A stretch of 64,000 nucleotides of DNA, taken from contig PBIO01000017.1 in NCBI GenBank assembly GCA_002720865.1, positions 124,001 through 188,000 on the forward strand, written 5' to 3'. The notes under the pieces are model-generated. The model saw only the letters and a program-made list of their open reading frames with translations, was not told where the DNA came from and ran no database searches. Every line of letters starts with the position of its first letter. Position 1 is the stretch's first letter. Made by a program: the position numbers and the translations under genes. This document shows positions 17,718-27,479 of the stretch, piece by piece. The DNA comes from Halobacteriovorax sp. (GTDB taxonomy: Bacteria > Bdellovibrionota > Bacteriovoracia > Bacteriovoracales > Bacteriovoracaceae).

Positions 17718-19225
17718 TCACAATAATCTTTAAACGTGGTGAAGGAAACTTCATCACGTCTATAATTTAAGATTTCATCTAAAGTACTAAATTGATTTAC
17801 ACCTGTACTAAATTCAATATCATCGGCCGTAAATTGAGAGGGATGTTCATATCCAGCTGAATGAGCAAGCGATAAAAGTTCTTTCCTAAAGCTTTGCATA
17901 TAGTTTTTAAAATGATGAGACTTTGTTTCTACATTTAATCCACCCTGAAGCCACTTGTTTTGAGTGGCCACACCAGCAGGACAGTTTCCTTCGTGACATT
18001 TTTGGGCCTGAATACAACCGATTGAAAGCATGGCTTCTCTTGCGATATGAATAAGATCGCAGCCCATGGCCAAAGCCACAATTGTTCTGTCAGGAAACCC
18101 AAGTTTTCCTGATCCAATCCAGACTAAATCCTTAGAGATACCTACATCCTGAAATACTTTATAGACTCTAGAAAAGCCAATTTTAAAGGGCAGACTAACA
18201 TGATCTGAGAAAGTTAGGGGTGCCGCTCCTGTTCCTCCCTCTCCTCCATCAATTGTAATAAAGTCGGGTCCAGTGTTAGAGGTTTTCATTTTATTTGCTA
18301 GCTCTTCCCAGAACTCAATTTTTCCCACCGCCCCTTTTATTCCAACCGGTAAACCTGTGGCTTTGGCAATCTCTTCTACAAACACTAAAAGTTCATCTAC
18401 GGTAGTAAAAGCACTATGGGAGTTAGGGGACATACAATCTTTTCCCACCGGAATTCCTCTGTATTTGGCGATCTCTGGGGTAACTTTACTTCCAGGCAAA
18501 ATCCCCCCTTTACCTGGTTTTGCCCCTTGAGATAATTTTATTTCAATAAGCTTAATAGAAGGTGTTGCCAATGCTTTTTCAGTTAGCTTCTCTAGTGAAA
18601 AACTGCCATCGTCATTGCGGCAGCCAAAATAACCAGTTCCAATTTGCCACATCAGATCACCACCTTGCATATGATGGTCACTTGGACTTCCCTCTCCTGT
18701 ATTGTGATAACAATTTGAAAGCCTAGCTCCAATATTGAGAGACTTAATGGCCCTTTCACCAAGGGAGCCAAAGCTCATGGCCGAGATGTTTATAATAGAT
18801 TTTGGTCTATAAGGCTTTTCTCTTTTATGAGATGAACCTATCACTTTTAAACAAGGAATAAGTGTGGCATCTTCGCTTGGGGCATAAGCCTTAGCATCTG
18901 GAAAAGGAATGGCAGCATTTTTTATGATCGGATAACCGATACCATAAATAAGCTCACTCGTTCCAAAGCCAAAAGTATTATTTTTCTTTTCTGCACTTCT
19001 ATAAATCCATTCTCTTTCACTTCTATTGAAAGGGGCTTCTTCTTTATCGTTTGCGACAATATACTGCCTCAGCTCAGGTCCAATTTCGATAAGGAAGTAG
19101 CGCAGATGACCCAAGACTGGAAAGTTATGAAGGATTGGTGAATGTTTTTGTATAAAAACATCATAAATGAAAATAAGTGCTATTAACGAAGCTATCGCTA
19201 TAATTAAGATTATCCAAATATCCAT
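17714..19225 (-). CDS. Membrane-anchored FMN-binding glutamate-synthase-like protein
   Basis: A 503-residue protein with an N-terminal membrane helix (residues 4-24) followed by a domain resembling the FMN half of glutamate synthase. It shows GEGSPSDHH, KLSQGAKPGKGG, the FMN-region TIDGGEGGTGAAPL and the 3Fe-4S pattern C-x5-C-x4-C in CIQAQKCHEGNC. The glutaminase domain is absent, as in the COG0069 stand-alone family. The true electron donor and substrate of such proteins are uncertain. It is a single gene. Confidence 0.87.
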   Translation of the reverse strand: MDIWIILIIAIASLIALIFIYDVFIQKHSPILHNFPVLGHLRYFLIEIGPELRQYIVANDKEEAPFNRSEREWIYRSAEKKNNTFGFGTSELIYGIGYPIIKNAAIPFPDAKAYAPSEDATLIPCLKVIGSSHKREKPYRPKSIINISAMSFGSLGERAIKSLNIGARLSNCYHNTGEGSPSDHHMQGGDLMWQIGTGYFGCRNDDGSFSLEKLTEKALATPSIKLIEIKLSQGAKPGKGGILPGSKVTPEIAKYRGIPVGKDCMSPNSHSAFTTVDELLVFVEEIAKATGLPVGIKGAVGKIEFWEELANKMKTSNTGPDFITIDGGEGGTGAAPLTFSDHVSLPFKIGFSRVYKVFQDVGISKDLVWIGSGKLGFPDRTIVALAMGCDLIHIAREAMLSIGCIQAQKCHEGNCPAGVATQNKWLQGGLNVETKSHHFKNYMQSFRKELLSLAHSAGYEHPSQFTADDIEFSTGVNQFSTLDEILNYRRDEVSFTTFKDYCD

Positions 19226-19279
19226 TGTTTAATTATAGTTCGTAAGTGATTACCCGAGGTAGTCAGTACGCGTTAGCAA

Positions 19280-21286
19280 TTATTTTAAATTTTCTTCTTT
19301 TAAAAAAGTCAGTGGGATTGGAACTTCTAAAATTGCACCAATGGCCCTTAGGCTTTCGAGTTCTATTGGTATGGTCCTCCTATCAAATTTGATAAGTGAG
19401 ATACAAGCACCAATTAAAAGTTCTTTTTCTTCAATCTTAAGTCTCTTAAGCTTTGAAAAGTTTTTATTAAGGACTGAAACCTTAAAGTCTTCTAGTTCCA
19501 TAAAGTTTAATCGATTATCAAAAATGTCACTATTCACTCTGCGAAAAGCAAGACTGGCACCTTCCCTATCTTCCGGAAATCCGGCATAAGCCAAAGTAGA
19601 AACTAGATATTCAATTTCATTAAGGGCTTTCCCTATTTTTATAGTGCTACCTCCAAAGATTTTTTTCTTTTTATCTAAAAACGATTTAATGATGGAATAG
19701 TACAAGTACTCTTGAAGATTAATCTTTGAGTCTGACTTTATAATTAATTTTAGGTTTCTAATAAAAATAGAGTTTTGTTTTTTAGAAAGCTCTCTTAGTG
19801 AACTAAGGCAAAGGTCAATAAGAGGAAGGTGTTTACTTCTTTCGAGTGTTTTTAATTTTTCCTGGGCCTTAGGAATAAAGCCTCTTACTTTTTCAGTTTC
19901 TTCCTTTAATTGAAAAGTCTCTAAACCACTAAGATTTAAAAAGAGTCCATAGATGATACTCCTACTAAGGTCTAGATTTTGAGCATATTCTCTTAATTCA
20001 ACCGGAATACTATCTAATAACCTTATAGAGTAACCTAGAGATTCTACAGAGATATTCCCTATGGATTGCTTAATTTTTTTATGAAAATCAACATTGGCAT
20101 TGGGGTCTAGTAGAATAGCTCCCATTAAGGCTTTTGAGCCAAGGATTAAGGATTTATCTATATCTTCTCCCTCTAATTCTTTTCTAACTTTATCCAAGAT
20201 ATTGGGATGGACAGGTTCTTCTTCTTTGTTTTTTAACTCTATACTCTCTCTAACTTTTTCAATTTCATTCTTTAGAAAATCTTCTTCATTAAAATTAGGT
20301 TCGACTCTCATAATCCTTTCGACTAATTCGGGGTGAGTATAATTTGGATTACTCCCCCTTTTATTGATATTAACTTCAGTAACACACATATGCCCTACTA
20401 CATCATGCATCCCACATTTAAGATATTGATGCCTATCATTGGCCAGTATTTTTTTAAATGTTGAAGCGAGGGCCATCGAATTTCTCGTAAATTGAACTGC
20501 CGTTGCGTCGGCCAAATATTCTCTTTGAATATTTATCTCTTTTTTAATTAAGCGACCAAAGAGAACACCGAGATAGCCTACGACGTGTAAAAGCATTCCT
20601 ACAACCCAAAGCTTTCCTCCGCCCCTACGTCTTCCTAGCCCGTAATCATTATCTCTTTCAGAGGTCATTTCCATAATCTCAGAACCCAGAATTGAGATCA
20701 TCTGAATTCCGTGAAGCACTCCAACCAAATAGGTATTAAGTTTCATATCACCATTAAAAAGATGGCTATATTCATGAGCTATTACTGTTTGGAGCTCATC
20801 ACGATCTAAATGTCTTATCGCCCCTTCGGTAACTGCTATGACTGCGTCGTTAGTGTGAAAACCGGCTACAAAGGCATTAATAGAAGGCTCACCCTCTAGT
20901 AGATAAATAGGAGGACTTGGAATCCCCGAGGCCACTGAGATCTCATCAACAATATTTACAATTTTTCTTTGATTCAACTCTTTAGTTGTTTTTTCTAAAG
21001 GAAAGCCTCCTAACATATTAGCGATAACTTTTCCTCCACCCTGTAGCTGCAGAATCTTAAAACACATCCCTAGTAGAATCACTAAAAGTTGGGCGCAGGT
21101 GAAAAGGGTATAGAATATTTTTTTCTGCTCCCAAGGTAGGGACTCCCCTTCTAAATAGATAAATTCTATCCCTATAAAGAGAACAATATTAGAAATTGCG
21201 ATAATCGCGATTACGGCAAAAATAAAATGAAGGGTTAAAACAAATGTTTCTTTTTTAGCAACTCTTTGATGCTCAAAGAAGTTCAT
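19280..21286 (-). CDS. M48-family membrane metalloprotease (HtpX-like, long form)
   Basis: A 668-residue protein. Two N-terminal membrane helices (residues 14-40 and 55-78) precede the catalytic zinc motif HEYSH near 169. Further hydrophobic segments follow, and EYLADATAVQFTR near 255 supplies the third zinc ligand. The C-terminal half (about 330-668) is a helical, charged extension longer than in HtpX. The gene starts one base after the lemA stop; M48-LemA pairs are common. A membrane protein quality-control role is likely. I cannot assign a function to the extension. Confidence 0.88.
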   Translation of the reverse strand: MNFFEHQRVAKKETFVLTLHFIFAVIAIIAISNIVLFIGIEFIYLEGESLPWEQKKIFYTLFTCAQLLVILLGMCFKILQLQGGGKVIANMLGGFPLEKTTKELNQRKIVNIVDEISVASGIPSPPIYLLEGEPSINAFVAGFHTNDAVIAVTEGAIRHLDRDELQTVIAHEYSHLFNGDMKLNTYLVGVLHGIQMISILGSEIMEMTSERDNDYGLGRRRGGGKLWVVGMLLHVVGYLGVLFGRLIKKEINIQREYLADATAVQFTRNSMALASTFKKILANDRHQYLKCGMHDVVGHMCVTEVNINKRGSNPNYTHPELVERIMRVEPNFNEEDFLKNEIEKVRESIELKNKEEEPVHPNILDKVRKELEGEDIDKSLILGSKALMGAILLDPNANVDFHKKIKQSIGNISVESLGYSIRLLDSIPVELREYAQNLDLSRSIIYGLFLNLSGLETFQLKEETEKVRGFIPKAQEKLKTLERSKHLPLIDLCLSSLRELSKKQNSIFIRNLKLIIKSDSKINLQEYLYYSIIKSFLDKKKKIFGGSTIKIGKALNEIEYLVSTLAYAGFPEDREGASLAFRRVNSDIFDNRLNFMELEDFKVSVLNKNFSKLKRLKIEEKELLIGACISLIKFDRRTIPIELESLRAIGAILEVPIPLTFLKEENLK

Positions 21287-21901
21287 CTATTCAAATGAAA
21301 CCTTAACGTTTTCACGTTCTTCTTTATTTGTGATCTCCCAGAGCATTGCCTCTGTAAAGTTGAACATTTGTGCAATAAAAACGTTCGGAAAAACTTCTCT
21401 CTCACTATTATAATTCGTAACAACGTCATTATAATGCTGTCTTGAAAATGCAATTCTATTCTCTGTTGATTGGATTTCCTCCATAAGAGAGTTCATTGTT
21501 TTGTCACTTTTAAGCTCAGGGTATCTTTCATTTAACATCATTAAACGACCAAGAGCTCCGCTTAGACCGGCTTCAGCTTTCATGACTTCGGCCATTCCTT
21601 CCTTATTATTTAAATTGCCAGCCATATTTTGATTGGCCGTTACAGCACCACTGCGGGCAGCAATAACAGCTTCAAGAGTATCCTTCTCATGAGATAAAAA
21701 CCCTTTCGCCGTTTCAACTAAATTTGGAATCAAATCGTGTCGTCTCTTTAATTGAATATCTATTTGCTCAAAAGAGTTTTTATATTCATTTCTTCTTCTA
21801 ACTAAGCCGTTATAGATAGAGATGAAGTAAAAAACGAGAAATAAAGCTCCAAAAAGGAGAGCGCCAATAAGTATCAGTAGTAAGTTTCCAAATGTAGCCA
21901 T
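21287..21901 (-). CDS. lemA: LemA family protein
   Basis: A 204-residue protein with an N-terminal membrane helix (residues 7-28) and the LemA signature: NSFEQIDIQLKRRHDLIPNLV, then YPELKSDKTMNSLMEEI, then EREVFPNVFIAQMFNF. LemA proteins have an extracytoplasmic helical bundle and commonly pair with M48 proteases, as here, where the protease gene follows directly. The biochemical role is not settled. Confidence 0.93.
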   Translation of the reverse strand: MATFGNLLLILIGALLFGALFLVFYFISIYNGLVRRRNEYKNSFEQIDIQLKRRHDLIPNLVETAKGFLSHEKDTLEAVIAARSGAVTANQNMAGNLNNKEGMAEVMKAEAGLSGALGRLMMLNERYPELKSDKTMNSLMEEIQSTENRIAFSRQHYNDVVTNYNSEREVFPNVFIAQMFNFTEAMLWEITNKEERENVKVSFE

Positions 21902-21940
21902 GGTTTATTATAGGGTCATTTGGAAATTCATGGAAGCAAT

Positions 21941-22180
21941 TTAAAGATTTGCAATGGCCTCTTCAACAAGTTTTTCGCCGGCATCGCAGCAACATTTAAT
22001 GTCAAAACGTCCTGCATCCCTAATCAGCTCTAAGTTTTGCAAAGCCTTACCGTGCTCTGGGCAATTAATTAACTCAAGTTTTGCCTTAGCCTGATTTACG
22101 ACCTCTTGAAGATGGTCAATGACGGCGTCTTTAATTTGTCCCTCTTCGGGTTTCTTATCGTTCATCCTTCTATTATACAT
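21941..22180 (-). CDS. Small cytoplasmic protein of unknown function
   Basis: A protein of up to 79 residues, helical, with four cysteines including a CCC run in IKCCCDAGEK; a metal-binding role is conceivable but unsupported. Two starts are possible. ATG 22180 has GAGG in the stem of the preceding terminator. ATG 22165 lies about ten bases after a TATAAT (22177-22172) and would give an almost leaderless message. I cannot decide between them. It lies upstream of lemA with a 39-base gap, so it may share that transcript. Confidence 0.55.
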   Translation of the reverse strand: MYNRRMNDKKPEEGQIKDAVIDHLQEVVNQAKAKLELINCPEHGKALQNLELIRDAGRFDIKCCCDAGEKLVEEAIANL

Positions 22181-22184
22181 AAAA

Positions 22185-22209
22185 AAGTCCTCACAAAAAG
22201 TGAGGACTT
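22185..22209 (-). terminator. Intrinsic terminator of the Cys-repeat protein gene
   Basis: On the minus strand AAGTCCTCAC-TTTTT-GTGAGGACTT is a perfect 10-base-pair hairpin. It is followed directly by a T-run and lies 15 bases after the stop at 22224. Confidence 0.85.
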
Positions 22210-22223
22210 AATAATCGACTTAT

Positions 22224-24407
22224 TTATTTTGCACCTAAGTTAATAGAAATGGACTTTTTAAGGTCGATCCCATCAATAGGTTTTAAATCGGCATGAAGCT
22301 TTTGCTCAAGTTTTAAGACAACTTGATGTTTACCTATTTTAGTAACTTTTCCTCCAAATTTTTTGAAATTAACAAACACTTCTAAAAATTCTCCATTTTC
22401 TTTTACGTCAACATCAGCTTTAGTGAAATGCTTATCAACTTTAACCTTAGACCTTTTTGATATATGAAGATGAAATTTAAAATCATTTAAATACTCACTC
22501 TTTTTTAATTTGAAAGAAAGGGAGTATTTTTTCAAATGAACTTCTTCTAAGAAACTAGCTGCCTCCTGAAGTTTTCTTTTAGCCTTTATGCTTAACTTAG
22601 GCTTTAACTCCTTATTAATAGTGGCCGTATGACTAAAGTCATTTGGAAGTGGAGCCTCTTCACTAAATACATAATGGACTTTTGTTGTGACGGAGTAATT
22701 TCTTAAGGCACTTAACTCCAACCCAAGCTTTTCAAGGTCTACCTGGACCAACACTTCACGGGAGCCTATCTCCCAAGTGAACTCGTCTTTCGTAAGGCTT
22801 CTATTAAAAACTTCACCTATCTCAATACTAAACCTAGCGCCTGAGATAAAATCGTGATTAGGAAAACGAAAATTCAACTTCTCACCACTTAGTTCTAGGT
22901 GAGATAATTGATTTAAGTGGTCCTTTAACCTCGTAAGATCATCACTATCGTAAGTGTAGACTGTTCCTTCTTTTTTGCCACTAAAGACCTTAGCCGCAGG
23001 AAAAGCTAAAGTTCTTTTGAAAATAGGCCTTACAACCAATTCATATTTGTACTTTTGCATATTCTTTAGCTTTAAAGCGAGTTTCTCCATCGAGACTTGA
23101 AAGTTAATAACTTTCCCCTCAACAGAAGTGTTGTACTCGCTTTTCTTTAATTCCCTTGAAATTAAAACCTTTTCGTCTTTTTTAAGCTTTAAAAAGACTT
23201 TATGCCCCTTAACTTCGGCATGCATTCCCAACTTAAAGCTTAAAAATTCTTTAGATAGCTCCACTTGATCTATCTTTGAAAGATTTCTCTTAAAGTTTTC
23301 TCCATCTAAGATTGAGAACTTATAAGTGCCATCAATCTCAATATCCTTTCCGTTTTCACTACGCTCCTCAATGGTTTCTAAAAAGGCCATTGGTTTAAAC
23401 TCTCCGGCATCTTTTAATAAGAATTTGCTCTCTCCATTTTCTGTCAATTTATTAACTAAAGTAAACTCAGGATTATAACCCTCTGGCTTCAAGAATTTTA
23501 AATTAGAGTTTAACAAAAAGTTTTTAAGAGTGACGGTATAGGGAACCTGGATCTCTTCCTGACAAGCATAGGACTCTTGACGGTAGCGAGTCACATCACG
23601 ACAAACTTGGTTTTCTCCAATCTGAACTGTTCTACAGTCTTGTCTTGATGGAATCCACTCACAGGCCTGCCTAGGCACATCTTCACAAACTTCATCGTTA
23701 TATGGAACCTGTCTGCAAACCTGTTCCCCTGGGATCGTATGACAAACTCTTTCCTGATAAGGAACCTTACGGCAGTGAACCTCACCTGGAACAGTTTCAC
23801 ACTCTTGTTCAGTATAAGGAACGTCTCTACAAACTCTCTCTGGTTTGTTTTCACAAATCTCTCTGGCCGGAATTGTTCTACATCTTCTTTCACCATTTCT
23901 ATTTGTACGACATTGTTCTCTGGCAGGCTCAGTTCGACATTGTCTATTTGAATTATCCATATGGCACTCTCTTCTAGTACGTCTTACATTTCGACATTCA
24001 CGTCTAGAAGGGCCTCTTTCGCATTCTTTTCTATAGCGAGTTTCATTTGAACATTGTTGTCTATCAGGAGTTCGGTCGCATTCTCGTCTATAATTTGTTT
24101 CGGTTCTGCACTGACGATCATATTCTGTACGACAATCTTCTCTTCCCGGAATAGTCTGACAAACAGTATCGTACTCCGGAACCATCTCACATTCTGTATC
24201 TTGATAAGGCACTTGACGGTAGCAAGTCGTATCTCTTGTTTCAGTCCTATAACGAACTTCTGTAAGTTTTGAAGTAAGCGTATGTGACTCTTCTTCCTGT
24301 CCGTTATAAAAAATCTCTCTAGTTGATAACTCTTCAGAAGCTAGCGCTGTTTGAATAAATAATAATAAAATAATTCCCAGCGTTTTTGCCGGTGTCCGAT
24401 TGACCAT
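22224..24407 (-). CDS. Secreted protein with 24 regularly spaced cysteines
   Basis: A 727-residue exported protein with a signal peptide ending near residue 24. From about residue 62 to 285 it has 24 cysteines spaced about 8-11 residues apart. The repeat units are like RxVPYxxxxC, with many Arg, Glu and Gln (for example ETVPGEVHC, RKVPYQERVC, HTIPGEQVC). The remaining 440 residues lack cysteine and are beta-rich and Lys-rich, with spaced internal similarity. I do not recognise the family. GGGGAGAG precedes the ATG. A role at the cell surface or in adhesion is possible but not shown. Confidence 0.8.
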   Translation of the reverse strand: MVNRTPAKTLGIILLLFIQTALASEELSTREIFYNGQEEESHTLTSKLTEVRYRTETRDTTCYRQVPYQDTECEMVPEYDTVCQTIPGREDCRTEYDRQCRTETNYRRECDRTPDRQQCSNETRYRKECERGPSRRECRNVRRTRRECHMDNSNRQCRTEPAREQCRTNRNGERRCRTIPAREICENKPERVCRDVPYTEQECETVPGEVHCRKVPYQERVCHTIPGEQVCRQVPYNDEVCEDVPRQACEWIPSRQDCRTVQIGENQVCRDVTRYRQESYACQEEIQVPYTVTLKNFLLNSNLKFLKPEGYNPEFTLVNKLTENGESKFLLKDAGEFKPMAFLETIEERSENGKDIEIDGTYKFSILDGENFKRNLSKIDQVELSKEFLSFKLGMHAEVKGHKVFLKLKKDEKVLISRELKKSEYNTSVEGKVINFQVSMEKLALKLKNMQKYKYELVVRPIFKRTLAFPAAKVFSGKKEGTVYTYDSDDLTRLKDHLNQLSHLELSGEKLNFRFPNHDFISGARFSIEIGEVFNRSLTKDEFTWEIGSREVLVQVDLEKLGLELSALRNYSVTTKVHYVFSEEAPLPNDFSHTATINKELKPKLSIKAKRKLQEAASFLEEVHLKKYSLSFKLKKSEYLNDFKFHLHISKRSKVKVDKHFTKADVDVKENGEFLEVFVNFKKFGGKVTKIGKHQVVLKLEQKLHADLKPIDGIDLKKSISINLGAK

Positions 24408-24541
24408 TTTTCTCTCCCCATAATAGTTCTAATAAATATCTAGAGGACTAAGAGCAATTGTGATGCCACGACCTAGAGCAACAGAGAGGCGCGTCAAGTA
24501 CCCGAGTATTTTACTCGCGGAAAAATTTAGTTAAATCTTTT

Positions 24542-24557
24542 TGGCCCCGAAGGGCCA
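24542..24557. terminator. Short GC hairpin after the hydrolase-S51 fusion gene
   Basis: On the minus strand TGGCCC-TTCG-GGGCCA forms a six-base-pair stem with a stable TTCG tetraloop, six bases past the stop. No T-run follows, so termination is uncertain. Confidence 0.35.
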
Positions 24558-24563
24558 TTGTGA

Positions 24564-26465
24564 CTACTTTGAAACTACCCCATTCACAACCTGAAGAACC
24601 GACCATGAATTCGTTTCTAAAATTTTGTAGTGTGGATATGGTTTATTCTTTTTAAGTTTATAAAAGGAGATGGGTCCATAATTCAAAGGTCCCTCTTGCT
24701 CTATAACCTTCGAATCTAAAGATTTATAAAGCCAAACTGAACCAACCCCATATGAAGTCATTTTCTGATCGTGAGTTATATGAAGTGAAGTATGCTCATC
24801 AACTCCAATTCCAAAGACGCTACTTAGTCCGAAATCGAATTGAGCCTTAAACATAAACCCGAGCAAACGGCCTTCCCTATCTCTATTTGAAAAATGGGTA
24901 TCGGTTATTACTGAACCGATTAGAGGGCTATAAAAAAAATCTTTTTCAATTGAGATATATTTAGAGTGAGGTCTTTTTAAAACCGTAGAACTTCTAAGAC
25001 CGCCGAATTTAGCCGAAAAAATATACTCACCCATTATGGCCAGACCAGCGCTTGTTCCAGCAATAGGTAAATTTCTCTTTAATAATTCCCTATGAAATTT
25101 CGTTCCTTTTATTCTTAAGATATATTTTGACTGATCTCCTCCTGTAAAAAAAACTCCATCAGCTCTTTTTAACAGCTCTAAAAGTTCTTTTGTGTCACCA
25201 GCTTTTTTGTGGTGAAAAGAAAAAGTCTCTACTGAGGCAAGTGGAACTTCGAACTCTTCTGCCATTCTCCAAAAATCATGAGTATATCGGTGATTCAATA
25301 TGTCTTTGCCAGAGATAACGAGCAAATTACCACCCTTTACTTTAGACAAGAATCTTTTCATACCTAAGGGCTCGTTCTTGCCTCCCCCAAACATTGTAAA
25401 GCTTTTCTTATTAATCAGCTTCCTATCTTTAACTGTTCCTATTTTTCTATAGGAATAATAACTCGATAACTTTTCATTTTTTCCAAAAATTACTCTACCA
25501 GCTTCTTTTGACTCATAAACATGTACATGCTCATGACCTATTTTAGGAATACTTAAAAACCGATGGTTCAAAGGCTTAAAAGACTTTTTAGCGTAATAGA
25601 AAAAATTCAAAGACCTTTCAAAACGATTTTTTCCCTGAAGATTCGCTTCACAGGATCTATCTAGGCTATCTGTTCCTTTGTCCTCTTCTGACATCAGGTA
25701 AACGATGTCTTGGTCTGAAAAGTTACTCCTAAGCTCCTCTAAGCTAAACCCTGACATATAGTCAGCTCGGTCAATTGGTCCGTAGATATAATGATTATAT
25801 TCTTTGCAAGCACTACCTATGTTTTTTACTCGATAGTTCCCCTCGGCAAATTCATAGCGTTTGTCATGGAGGTACATATAAGAAGAAGGGTTTGAAGGAA
25901 CAAATTTGATCTTCTGCTCTACCTCTTCCCTTAATTTATTAGCTACGGCAAATCTCTGGGTAAATTGTCCCCCCGCAGAATGTCCGGTTATTACGATTGT
26001 CTTTAGATTAGGAAAGTTATTAGAGCTTACAATTGATTTAATTAAATTATCTATAATAGTGAAAGAGCTAACTTTATCAGAGTCTTCTGACTTATAACCG
26101 TATTTCCATTTGGTATACCAGCGCCTTCCCCAGTAGTGTTCCCCTAATTCCCGTTTATCTGTAATTTTTCGAAAATGGGGGGCTAAAACAATAAGCTTAT
26201 TTAAGCTTGAGTGTTTTTGAGCAGCGAGAACAGTATCATTAAAATAAGTATCGCCATTTCTAAGAGCACCATGAACAACTATGACTAAGCGATTTACTTC
26301 CGTTGAAGAGGACTTTAAATCATGAGTGGAATAATAAGTTAGAAAATTATCTTTACTATAAAACCTAGACTTACAGTCTTTGGCCACCGTACAAAAATTG
26401 GTCTTTGAAAATAGTATTGAGGGATGCCAAAGCAGGCATAAAAATAAGAATATAAATTTTTTCAT
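24564..26465 (-). CDS. Exported fusion of an alpha/beta hydrolase and an S51 cyanophycinase-like domain
   Basis: A 633-residue protein with a signal peptide of about 20 residues. The N-terminal half is an alpha/beta hydrolase: VVHGALRNG near residue 63 and the nucleophile elbow GHSAGG near 161. The C-terminal half, from about 345, resembles peptidase S51/cyanophycinase: MFGGGKNEP, FFTGGDQ, then GTSAGLA with the catalytic Ser near 478, and DTHFSNRDREGRL with a His. Two serine hydrolase domains in one exported chain are unusual. It may attack peptides or esters outside the cytoplasm; the substrates are unknown. Confidence 0.8.
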   Translation of the reverse strand: MKKFIFLFLCLLWHPSILFSKTNFCTVAKDCKSRFYSKDNFLTYYSTHDLKSSSTEVNRLVIVVHGALRNGDTYFNDTVLAAQKHSSLNKLIVLAPHFRKITDKRELGEHYWGRRWYTKWKYGYKSEDSDKVSSFTIIDNLIKSIVSSNNFPNLKTIVITGHSAGGQFTQRFAVANKLREEVEQKIKFVPSNPSSYMYLHDKRYEFAEGNYRVKNIGSACKEYNHYIYGPIDRADYMSGFSLEELRSNFSDQDIVYLMSEEDKGTDSLDRSCEANLQGKNRFERSLNFFYYAKKSFKPLNHRFLSIPKIGHEHVHVYESKEAGRVIFGKNEKLSSYYSYRKIGTVKDRKLINKKSFTMFGGGKNEPLGMKRFLSKVKGGNLLVISGKDILNHRYTHDFWRMAEEFEVPLASVETFSFHHKKAGDTKELLELLKRADGVFFTGGDQSKYILRIKGTKFHRELLKRNLPIAGTSAGLAIMGEYIFSAKFGGLRSSTVLKRPHSKYISIEKDFFYSPLIGSVITDTHFSNRDREGRLLGFMFKAQFDFGLSSVFGIGVDEHTSLHITHDQKMTSYGVGSVWLYKSLDSKVIEQEGPLNYGPISFYKLKKNKPYPHYKILETNSWSVLQVVNGVVSK

Positions 26466-26524
26466 GAACTAAATTTGCCTTAGAATGGAACAGTAAGTCA
26501 ATTATGCAATTTAATAAAATTAGC

Positions 26525-27391
26525 CTATGAAAGACTTCTTAGGTACTTGGCGAGTTTTTTTGTTTTTTTGTCTTCAATCGAAGCTTCTCTTTTAACGATA
26601 TAGACTTTTCTTTTAACCGTTTTCATATTTGTTGGACCAAGTTTTTTAACTAAGTGATACTCTTGTTTTATTATCTCGTTATGAAGCTTGGCCACAAAAG
26701 TAGGAATGAAAACAGCACATAGACCATTTCTGGCCAAAGACATTGCCGTCTCCATTAAATCCACTCTAAATTTTATATTTCTTTTTATTTTATGATCAGG
26801 CCAAGAATCTAATCCCTTAGTTCCTGTTGGTGCTCCCTCAACTGGAATCAGTGGGGCGGCAAATGGAACTTCTAGTAGATCTCTCTTTTTAAAACAGCCT
26901 TTTTTAACAAAAGCCCCCATCTCAATGGTACTTACATGAAGATGTTCGACACCTGGCAAGGGGATTGGTTCATAAGTAATAGCTAAGTCAATTGTTCTAT
27001 CAAGAAGAGCTTTTTCCATTTTACCAGGTACCAACTCATGAAAGTCCAAATCATAGCTATCAAAGATTGGGCCCATGGTCTTAGCAAAATAGGTCGTAAA
27101 AACCTCAAAGGACCCAATTCTTAAAATTTCTTTTGAACCATCGGGTGTAGGGAATAAAGCTTTTTCAAACTCCCCGAGAAGCAAGGGAATTTTTCTTGCT
27201 ACCTCATGGCCTCTGTCCGTAAAGGATATTCCCCTACCAGAAGAAATAAAAAGCTCAGTTTCAAGCTCATCTTGCAAAATGCTCATAGATTTAGAAAGCC
27301 CAGAATGTGAAATACCTAATAGCTCTGAGGCCTTTCTAAGGTTCCCTGTTTGGTATAAAGTCGCAAATTGATGAAGTCTTTTAGTTTCCAT
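26525..27391 (-). CDS. LysR-family transcriptional regulator
   Basis: About 288 residues. The N-terminal winged helix METKRLHQFATLYQTGNLRKASE, continuing to SHSGLSKSMSILQDELETELF, is typical of LysR regulators. It is followed by an effector-binding domain of the periplasmic-binding fold. ATG 27391 is preferred over an upstream in-frame TTG at 27430 because it fits the family start; neither has a strong ribosome site. It is divergent from a secreted-protein/nitroreductase pair with about 88 bases between, which it may control. Confidence 0.88.
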   Translation of the reverse strand: METKRLHQFATLYQTGNLRKASELLGISHSGLSKSMSILQDELETELFISSGRGISFTDRGHEVARKIPLLLGEFEKALFPTPDGSKEILRIGSFEVFTTYFAKTMGPIFDSYDLDFHELVPGKMEKALLDRTIDLAITYEPIPLPGVEHLHVSTIEMGAFVKKGCFKKRDLLEVPFAAPLIPVEGAPTGTKGLDSWPDHKIKRNIKFRVDLMETAMSLARNGLCAVFIPTFVAKLHNEIIKQEYHLVKKLGPTNMKTVKRKVYIVKREASIEDKKTKKLAKYLRSLS

Positions 27392-27479
27392 ATTGGAACC
27401 AATAATTGATTTAAATTCACTATTCGTCAATAACCTTTAGTGCTAATTACATAGCTCTAGACTAGAATCAGGAGGAATC

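Noticed and set aside
23591-24272. Several open frames on both strands inside the Cys-repeat gene
   Set aside because: They arise from the repetitive codons of the repeat. None has a ribosome site or a recognisable product.
27376-27405. Short dyad TTCCA-TAT-TGGAA at the LysR start
   Set aside because: The arms are only five bases and overlap the start codon; it does not fit the usual T-N11-A LysR site convincingly.
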